Shown here in pieces: positions 6,796 to 11,821 of a stretch of 11,821 bases of DNA. The stretch spans positions 1 through 11,821 of the forward strand of contig DGUQ01000033.1 in NCBI GenBank assembly GCA_002394725.1. Direction: 5' to 3'. The translations under genes were made by a program, and so were the position numbers. The notes under the pieces are model-generated. The model made no database searches. It saw nothing but the letters and a program-made list of their open reading frames with translations, and was not told where the DNA came from. The stretch is from Ruminococcaceae bacterium UBA4306. Its GTDB lineage: Bacteria > Bacillota > Clostridia > Oscillospirales > Acutalibacteraceae. Positions within the stretch are counted from its first letter, which is position 1, and each line of letters opens with the position of its first letter.

Positions 6796-6947
6796 AGGAG
6801 TTAGGAGTTAGGAATTAGGAGTTAATGGCGGGCTTTGCCCGCACCCGATTTGTATGGAGTCGCCGTCTTTCGTTGGTTTTTCAAACACATACAAATACAA
6901 AACGCGAAGCGTTTCCCGAAACTCCTCACTCCTCACTCCTCACTTTT
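6796..6947. repeat. symmetrical inverted-repeat element: heptamers-hairpin-core-hairpin-heptamers
   Basis: Left arm: four heptamers AGGAGTT/AGGAATT (6796-6823), then hairpin GCGGGC-TTT-GCCCGC (6828-6842), then ATTTGTATG (6848-6856). Right arm in mirror order: CATACAAAT (6888-6896, exact complement), hairpin AAACGC-GAA-GCGTTT (6900-6914), CCCGA, and four heptamers AACTCCT, CACTCCT, CACTCCT, CACTTTT (6920-6947). The core is about 31 bases. The left arm is an inverted copy of the module at 3137-3199. The element lies between two operon genes and ends five bases before the ribosome binding site of the SDR-LicD gene, so it is transcribed and could form a large cruciform-like RNA fold. Confidence 0.82.
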
Positions 6948-6961
6948 CATTTGGAGGACCT

Positions 6962-8782
6962 ATGCCTCTTAAAAACAAACTCAACCAATATGAGCTGGAT
7001 ATGGTGCTTGCCGTTTTGCGCGACAAGCACCTGCCGCTCAATGAACTCAAACAAAAAACCGTAGCGGTCTCGGGCGGCGGCGATCTGCACCGCGCGATCC
7101 TCTACAGTTTGTTATATCTGAATGAAACAAAAGCCCTCGATATGCAGGTGATCAGCGTAGGGGAGAGGTTCCCGACCCTCTACGAGGATGACGGCTTCCG
7201 CGTCAAGGAGCCCGACGAGCTCGGCGCGGTCGATTACTATATCGAAGTGGGCTTTTTGCGCTATGCAGGCTGTGATGATACGGCGTTTTCCGATTGTATC
7301 GGCAGGGCGATGCGCGTGATCGCTGCCTTATCCAAGGCGCAGGTCGGCAGGGTGCTCCTGCTGTCATCGACAGCCGTCTACGGCACACCCGACAAGGAGA
7401 TGTCTCTTGCCGAAAACGAGTATGCCGACCCGGGCTTTGCGCTCAACAACGCGACCGCGATCATGCTCCAATGTGTGGAGAATATCTTCTCCGGAGCGGC
7501 ACACATGCACGGCTTTGCCGTGACGACACTGCGCTGCGCGGCATTGCTCGCTCCCTTTGCGGAGTTGGAGGCGACGGAAAAGCTCTTACAGCCGCTCTCA
7601 CAAAAGCAAACGCTCACCTTCGCTTCACACGGCAGGAAAACCACGCTCGTATCCATCAACGACCTGCTCACCGCACTGTATTACGGGCTGTTGCTCTGTG
7701 ACGCAGGTGGCGTGTACAACGTCGGCGGCGACGACAGCGATCTGTCTCCCTTGATGCTCGCCGCCGTGACAGAGGAGCTGTTCGGCGTCGATGTGAGCAT
7801 CGCGGAGGACGGCGTCCGGCTGCATGGCTGCGCCGTGAATTGCGACAAGCTCAAGCAGCTCGGCTGGACACCCCTTGTGGGCGCCAAGGACGCGTTTTTG
7901 ATCGCAAAGAACGCCTATGACGGCTCCGATCGGGTGTTCATGTTCAGCGATTCCTACGACGGCAAGCTCAGCGCGGTACAGCAGACCCTGCTCGGCTTCC
8001 TCAAAGAGGTCGACCGCATTTGCCGCAAGAACAATATCAAGTATTTCTTAGGCGGCGGCACCCTGCTTGGCGCGGTACGTCACAAGGGCTTTATCCCGTG
8101 GGACGACGACGCGGATGTGATGATGCTCCGCGACGATTACGAAAGGTTCCTCAGTGTGCTGAAAACCGACCTGCCGCCCTATATCACCGACCAGAATACC
8201 GAACAGGCGAATCACTTCGCGTTCACCAAGCTCAGGCTCAACGATACCATTCTTTCCACCGAGTTCTCCGCGCGCTTCAAGGGCTTGCATAACGGCGTGT
8301 TCTTAGATGTGTTAGCACAGGATAAAACATCCAATAAAAAAGCGGCAAGCCGCCTGCACATGAAAATGACCGCTCAATTGCGCTGGCTCGTGCTCAACAA
8401 ATGGCGCGGCACGCCGATGAACGCGAACAACAAGCTCGTTTCCTTTATCGGTGACGTTATCAAGGCGATCCTGCCTTTGTCGCTCCTCGAAAAAATGCAG
8501 AACGGCATCATGAAGCGTTACCGCCATAAAGACACCGGCATGCTGTACGACAGCATGGGGCGCAACGTCGAGCGCGGCGCTTTCCCCGAGGAATGGCTCA
8601 AGGAAGCGGTCTATGTCGATTTTGAGGACACCAAGCTCCCCATTCCCAAGGAATGGGATCGATATCTGACCTACCTCTACGGCGATTATATGGACATGAT
8701 CCCTGTGTCCGAGCGCCATGTCAGCCACGATATCGTGCGCATCGATCTGGGGCGCTTCATCGATTACGGAGACAAAGCATGA
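6962..8782 (+). CDS. Fusion protein: degenerate SDR domain plus LicD phosphotransferase domain
   Basis: A 606-residue two-domain protein. Residues about 30-330 form an extended-SDR domain related to the preceding gene: SSTAVYG is kept (135-141) and the fold-typical IND and LGW segments are present. The nucleotide loop, however, has become SGGGDLH (37-43), and the catalytic Tyr and Lys are replaced by Thr and Leu in NATAIML, so it is probably inactive. Residues about 334-606 form a LicD domain with the hallmark GTLLGAVRHKGFIPWDDD (366-383), followed by AD and VMM; LicD proteins transfer phosphocholine or other phospho-alditol groups from CDP donors to cell-surface glycans. The start is the ATG at 6962, preceded by GGAGG; the longer frame upstream is repeat sequence. 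There is no signal peptide. The fusion suggests the dead SDR domain positions a nucleotide-linked donor (inference). Confidence 0.88.
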   Translation: MPLKNKLNQYELDMVLAVLRDKHLPLNELKQKTVAVSGGGDLHRAILYSLLYLNETKALDMQVISVGERFPTLYEDDGFRVKEPDELGAVDYYIEVGFLRYAGCDDTAFSDCIGRAMRVIAALSKAQVGRVLLLSSTAVYGTPDKEMSLAENEYADPGFALNNATAIMLQCVENIFSGAAHMHGFAVTTLRCAALLAPFAELEATEKLLQPLSQKQTLTFASHGRKTTLVSINDLLTALYYGLLLCDAGGVYNVGGDDSDLSPLMLAAVTEELFGVDVSIAEDGVRLHGCAVNCDKLKQLGWTPLVGAKDAFLIAKNAYDGSDRVFMFSDSYDGKLSAVQQTLLGFLKEVDRICRKNNIKYFLGGGTLLGAVRHKGFIPWDDDADVMMLRDDYERFLSVLKTDLPPYITDQNTEQANHFAFTKLRLNDTILSTEFSARFKGLHNGVFLDVLAQDKTSNKKAASRLHMKMTAQLRWLVLNKWRGTPMNANNKLVSFIGDVIKAILPLSLLEKMQNGIMKRYRHKDTGMLYDSMGRNVERGAFPEEWLKEAVYVDFEDTKLPIPKEWDRYLTYLYGDYMDMIPVSERHVSHDIVRIDLGRFIDYGDKA

Positions 8783-9216
8783 AACGAATTCTATTGATCT
8801 TGACGGCGGCGGTATGTATCGCGTTATGCGGCTGTGCCGCGCAGAATCGGACTGCTTCCGGTATGACGGCTCCGTCCGTGACAACGCGGGAGAACGCCTC
8901 CTATACGCAGATTGATTCAGCAGAAGCGGCACGCCTGATGCAAACCGAAAAGGATTATATCCTCCTCGATGTTCGCACTGAGGAGGAATTCAAATCGGGT
9001 CATATCCCGAACGCGGTCTGCATCCCCAATGAGTCCATCACCGACAAGGAGCCTTCCGAGCTGCCCGATAAGGATCAGTTGATCCTCGTCTATTGCCGCA
9101 GCGGCAGACGCAGTAAGGAAGCGGCGCAAAAGCTCGCCGACCTCGGTTATACCAACGTAAGGGAGTTCGGCGGCATCATCGACTGGACAGGCGAGACCGT
9201 CACCGGGTCCGAATAA
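8779..9216 (+). CDS. Rhodanese-domain lipoprotein
   Basis: A 145-residue predicted lipoprotein: Lys/Arg start, hydrophobic segment, and lipobox LCGC with lipidated Cys19, then a polar linker of about 20 residues. Residues about 42-143 form one rhodanese domain with LLDVRTEEEF (62-71), GHIPNA (74-79), and the active loop CRSGRRS starting at Cys106, so sulfur transfer or a thiol-redox role outside the membrane is possible; the actual substrate is unknown. The ATG overlaps the LicD stop as ATGA, indicating translational coupling; a longer frame upstream is inside the LicD gene and lacks the signal peptide start. Its link with LicD may be functional, or it may simply ride in the operon. The length is ordinary for a single-domain rhodanese with a signal. 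Confidence 0.9.
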   Translation: MKRILLILTAAVCIALCGCAAQNRTASGMTAPSVTTRENASYTQIDSAEAARLMQTEKDYILLDVRTEEEFKSGHIPNAVCIPNESITDKEPSELPDKDQLILVYCRSGRRSKEAAQKLADLGYTNVREFGGIIDWTGETVTGSE

Positions 9217-9232
9217 CAGAAAGGTATTTGAC

Positions 9233-9931
9233 ATGAAAAAACATTTGATCCCGATCATTTTGATACTCGCGCTGCTGACAGGGCTTTGCCTGACGGCGTG
9301 CGGCAATAAAGATAACGGCGCTGCGCCCGATTCGGCTTCTGCCGATCAAAGCGCGACCGCCGATTCCCGAGAGACATCCTCCGCGGCAGCTCAAGCGGCG
9401 TCATCCGCCAACAAGGATGATGCCGATGACAAGAGCGAGGCTCCGGCGTCCTCCAAAGCCTCTGGCGCGGACGCGGCTGCTCCTCAGCAGGAAAACGCGC
9501 AGAACAACGATGATAATGCTGTTGAGGAGGAAAATGCTCCTGCACCCGAAAAGCAGGAGCAAAGCACGCCGAAGAAGAGCTCGGGCAATACTCCTGCCTC
9601 TTCCGTATCGCCGAACCCTGCTTATGACGACGACCATCGTCCGCAGTTTACGATCGTGATGACCGACAAATCGAGCAAAAAGGAATACTCCGCCGCCTGC
9701 AGTTACACCACGGATAAGGAGAATGAAGCCTACGCTTCCTTCTTCCTGCCTGCCGGTAACTACGATATCGCGGTGTATGAGTACGCCGACAAAATCGACA
9801 AGGATCATCCGCTCGCGGAATCCGCCTATCATAACGACAACGCGACCAAGCGCAAGTCGATCCGCGTCTATTACACCCCCAAGGATAACAAGATCGAGGT
9901 CAAAGAGAGCGCTTCGAGCAGAACACAGTAA
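9233..9931 (+). CDS. Lipoprotein of unknown function with low-complexity linker
   Basis: A 232-residue predicted lipoprotein that I do not recognise. It has a signal peptide (MKKH, hydrophobic core) and lipobox LTAC with Cys23. Residues about 25-134 are a disordered-looking linker rich in Ala, Ser, Asp, Glu, Lys and Pro with no obvious exact repeat. Residues about 135-225 look like a small beta-rich domain, with alternating hydrophobic strands such as FTIVMTD, YASFFLPAGNYDIAVYEY and SIRVYYTPK. The layout fits a membrane-anchored domain held away through the cell wall. The start has AGAAAGG upstream and lies 16 bases after the rhodanese stop. It is the last gene before a hairpin terminator. 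A role in binding or supporting the surface polymer made by the operon is only a guess. Confidence 0.85.
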   Translation: MKKHLIPIILILALLTGLCLTACGNKDNGAAPDSASADQSATADSRETSSAAAQAASSANKDDADDKSEAPASSKASGADAAAPQQENAQNNDDNAVEEENAPAPEKQEQSTPKKSSGNTPASSVSPNPAYDDDHRPQFTIVMTDKSSKKEYSAACSYTTDKENEAYASFFLPAGNYDIAVYEYADKIDKDHPLAESAYHNDNATKRKSIRVYYTPKDNKIEVKESASSRTQ

Positions 9932-9952
9932 AAAAAGAATCAGCATACAAAA

Positions 9953-9975
9953 AGGGCTTCCACAGCGGAAGCCCT
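9953..9975. terminator. bidirectional terminator between convergent operons
   Basis: AGGGCTTCC (9953-9961) pairs with GGAAGCCCT (9967-9975), a perfect 9-bp stem with a 5-base loop. On the minus strand it is followed by TTTTT, making it a strong terminator for the SDR gene; on the plus strand the tail is TAACTTTA, so it is weaker for the lipoprotein operon. Confidence 0.82.
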
Positions 9976-9988
9976 AACTTTATGCGGT

Positions 9989-10789
9989 TCATTTTGCGTA
10001 GATCTTACCTACGATGTAGTTCGAGAGCCGGCGCGGTAACAGCTTGGTCAGCACCGCGACCGCCTTGTAGGAGAAGCCGATCGCCTTGAGCGGACGCGAG
10101 TTCTTTTTGATCGCCAGCTTCGCGATATATTCGCCTGCCTTTTGGGGACTCATGCCGCCGCGTTCATCCTTTTCCATCACGGCGACGGAGCGGCGCACGC
10201 GTTCGCTGTAGGCGCTGTTATCACAGTCGTCCTTCTGCCTTGCGTCGGTGAAGCCCGTGGCAATATCGCCCGGCAGTACCGCGCACACGGTGATCCCGTA
10301 GGGACGGAGCTCGTTTTGCAGTGCCAGCACATATGCCGCGATCGCCGCCTTGCTCACGCTGTACCATAGCTGGAACGGGATCGGCAGGATGCCGGCGATC
10401 GAACTGACGCAGACGATCCGTCCGCGCTTTCTCTCACGCATATGGGGCAGTACGGCACGGATGACGTTGTCCGTACCGAACAGGTTGAGCTCCAACTGCG
10501 CGTGTGCATCGGCGGAGCGCGTCATCTCGGCAGCGCCCGAGATCCCGTAGCCTGCGTTGCTGATCAGGATATCGATCTGCCCCTCGTGCGTGATGATCTC
10601 CCCGATCGCCTTATTCACCTGTTCTTCATCGGTGACGTCGGCAGAGAGGTGCCGCACGCCGTAGGGTGGGTTATCGCGGCGTGACAGCTCGTAGACGGTG
10701 CAGCCCTGCTTTGACAGGCTCAGCGCTGTTTCTCTGCCGATACCGCTGCTGCCGCCCGTGACGACGGCAACTCGTTTTTCGTTACTCAT
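9989..10789 (-). CDS. Classical SDR oxidoreductase, possible 3-ketosphinganine-type reductase
   Basis: A 266-residue classical short-chain dehydrogenase/reductase. It has TGGSSGIG (11-18), NAG (78-80), catalytic N102, S130, Y143 and K147 (YSVSK), so it should be active. Arg37-Arg38 right after the second strand suggest NADPH preference. A basic, hydrophobic C-terminus (about 235-266) could touch the membrane, as in sphingoid-base and retinol-type SDRs. The ATG lies inside the end of the upstream alpha-oxoamine synthase gene, an 8-base overlap, with AAGGTG upstream. In sphingolipid synthesis a reductase of this type (KDSR) reduces the 3-keto product of serine palmitoyltransferase; the pairing here makes that role attractive. 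Sequence alone cannot exclude another keto-lipid or alcohol substrate. A terminator follows. Confidence 0.86.
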   Translation of the reverse strand: MSNEKRVAVVTGGSSGIGRETALSLSKQGCTVYELSRRDNPPYGVRHLSADVTDEEQVNKAIGEIITHEGQIDILISNAGYGISGAAEMTRSADAHAQLELNLFGTDNVIRAVLPHMRERKRGRIVCVSSIAGILPIPFQLWYSVSKAAIAAYVLALQNELRPYGITVCAVLPGDIATGFTDARQKDDCDNSAYSERVRRSVAVMEKDERGGMSPQKAGEYIAKLAIKKNSRPLKAIGFSYKAVAVLTKLLPRRLSNYIVGKIYAK

Positions 10790-11821
10790 TGCTCAACAGC
10801 ACCTTCGCGATGATGTGAACTGCCTCGTCGATCAGCTCCTCTGTCAGCGTCGCCATGTAGCTGGTGCGCAACAGGCACTCGTTCGGAGCAGTCGCAGGGG
10901 GCAGGACGGGGTTGACATATACGCCTGCTTCATAGACCTCCTTCGCCTTGATCAGGGTGTTTTCCATCGTGTAGGTGTAGATGGGCACGATCGGCGTTTC
11001 GCTCTCGCGGATCTTCAGTCCTGCGTCACGCAGACCCTTGCGCGCGTGAGCGGACAGGGCATTGAGCTTTTCGGGCAGCTCGGGGTGCGCCTTGAGGTGC
11101 CTGAGTGCGGCAAGCGCTACCGCGCAGCATGCCGGAGGGATCGACGCCGAGAAGATGAACGGGCGCGAGTTGTGGCGCACATAGTCGCACACCGTGTGTG
11201 ACGCCGCCATGTAGCCGCCTAAGGAGGCTAAGGATTTCGAGAAGGTGCCCATGATGATGTCTACCTTGTCCTCGAGCCCGAAGTAGCTTTCGGTACCTCT
11301 GCCGCCCTCACCGATCACGCCTAAGCCATGCGCGTCGTCTACCATGACGCGCGCGCCGTATTGCTCGGCGAGTTGACAGATCTCGGGCAGCTTGGCGATA
11401 TCGCCGCCCATCGAGAACACGCCGTCGGTGACGATCAGCACACCAGCGGTCTCGGGGATCTTCTTGAGGATCTTTTCGAGATCCTCCATATCGTTATGCT
11501 TGTAGCGCAGCATCTTGCCGAAGCTGAGCTGACAGCCGTCATAGATGGACGCGTGATTCTCACGGTCGCAGACGACATAGTCATTCCTGCCGACGATCGC
11601 GCTGATGATACCCAGATTGCTCTGGAAGCCGGTCGAGAAGGTGACCGACTCCTCCTTGTTGACAAAGGCGGCAAGCTCACTTTCGAGCTCGAGGTGCATG
11701 TTCAGCGTACCGTTGAGGAATCGAGAGCCCGAGCATCCGGAGCCGTATTTTTCCAGCGCCTTGATACCTGCCTCCACCACGGTCGGCTCGGTGGTCAGAC
11801 CCAGATAGTTGTTGGAGCCCA
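10782..11821 (-). CDS. Alpha-oxoamine synthase, serine palmitoyltransferase-like, 5' end cut by window
   Basis: A PLP-dependent condensing enzyme joining an amino acid to an acyl thioester with loss of CO2. The frame runs into the window edge: 345 residues are visible, beginning with SNNYLGL, and about 45-50 N-terminal residues should lie outside (family about 390-400). The GTG at 11780 is internal, not the start. Motifs seen are GSGCSGSRFLNGT (substrate loop), HASIYDG, the PLP-binding DDAHGLG, and GTFSKSLASLGG with the Schiff-base lysine (codon 11235-11237). TFSKS and the SRFLNGT form recall Bacteroidetes-type serine palmitoyltransferase rather than E. coli KBL (GTLGKA) or BioF (VTFGKG). It overlaps an SDR gene by eight bases. 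Alternatives are a cysteate-using enzyme of sulfonolipid synthesis or a KBL-like enzyme. The family is certain; the substrate is inferred. Confidence 0.85.
   Translation of the reverse strand, partial: GSNNYLGLTTEPTVVEAGIKALEKYGSGCSGSRFLNGTLNMHLELESELAAFVNKEESVTFSTGFQSNLGIISAIVGRNDYVVCDRENHASIYDGCQLSFGKMLRYKHNDMEDLEKILKKIPETAGVLIVTDGVFSMGGDIAKLPEICQLAEQYGARVMVDDAHGLGVIGEGGRGTESYFGLEDKVDIIMGTFSKSLASLGGYMAASHTVCDYVRHNSRPFIFSASIPPACCAVALAALRHLKAHPELPEKLNALSAHARKGLRDAGLKIRESETPIVPIYTYTMENTLIKAKEVYEAGVYVNPVLPPATAPNECLLRTSYMATLTEELIDEAVHIIAKVLLSNE

Noticed and set aside
6854..6961. Possible 36-codon N-terminal extension of the SDR-LicD protein
   Set aside because: The extension is encoded by the inverted-repeat element, while GGAGG stands just before the ATG at 6962.
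9401..9946. 181-residue minus-strand open frame opposite the lipoprotein gene
   Set aside because: It is the complement of a low-complexity linker and gives an Arg/Leu/Val-rich sequence; the lipoprotein has a signal peptide, lipobox and ribosome binding site.
10782..11821. Assignment as bioF to match the nearby biotin transporter
   Set aside because: The TFSKS and SRFLNGT forms do not fit BioF, no other bio synthesis gene is present, and bioY lies about 7 kb away on the other strand.

Overview
The window looks like the chromosome of a gut-type clostridial Firmicute, probably an Oscillospiraceae/Ruminococcaceae relative. The basis is a GC-rich coding sequence with strong AGGAGG-like ribosome binding sites, TTGACA/TATAAT promoters, a BioY biotin transporter, teichoic/capsular-type TarI and LicD homologues, lipoproteins with short lipoboxes, and intergenic hairpin and heptamer repeats. 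This placement is an inference; no marker gene is present.

Layout. (1) 1-2844, minus strand: an unrecognised GT-B-like protein (1369-2844) followed by a GPH-family sugar transporter (1-1159, cut by the window edge). A 189-bp multi-hairpin element lies between them and supplies the last codons of the first gene. (2) 2845-3258: a gene-free divergent region with a candidate minus-strand promoter, three tandem hairpins (one a perfect 30-bp palindrome), a heptamer-repeat element, and a textbook promoter for bioY. (3) 3259-4776, plus strand: a compact operon of bioY, a Cys-rich DUF1284 gene and mntP, ending in a hairpin terminator. (4) 4982-9931, plus strand: a surface-polymer operon with its own promoter, encoding a TarI/IspD-like cytidylyltransferase, an extended SDR (epimerase/dehydratase), a fusion of a degenerate SDR with a LicD phosphotransferase domain, a rhodanese lipoprotein and a lipoprotein of unknown function. 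A symmetrical 152-bp inverted-repeat element sits inside it. (5) 9989-11821, minus strand: a classical SDR overlapping an alpha-oxoamine synthase that most resembles bacterial serine palmitoyltransferase (5' end outside the window). A shared hairpin at 9953-9975 separates it from region 4.

How the genes may work together. Region 4 reads as a pathway that activates a polyol- or sugar-phosphate with CTP, modifies it with the SDR, and transfers the phospho-group to a surface glycan through LicD; the exact substrate cannot be read from sequence. Region 5 pairs the two enzymes that open long-chain-base synthesis (condensation of an amino acid with an acyl thioester, then 3-keto reduction). That suggests a sphingolipid-like or sulfonolipid-like membrane lipid in a Firmicute and is the most interesting metabolic hint here. 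The repeat elements are the other notable signal: two copies of one heptamer-hairpin module differ by a compensatory base pair, and a third copy keeps the fold with a different stem sequence.
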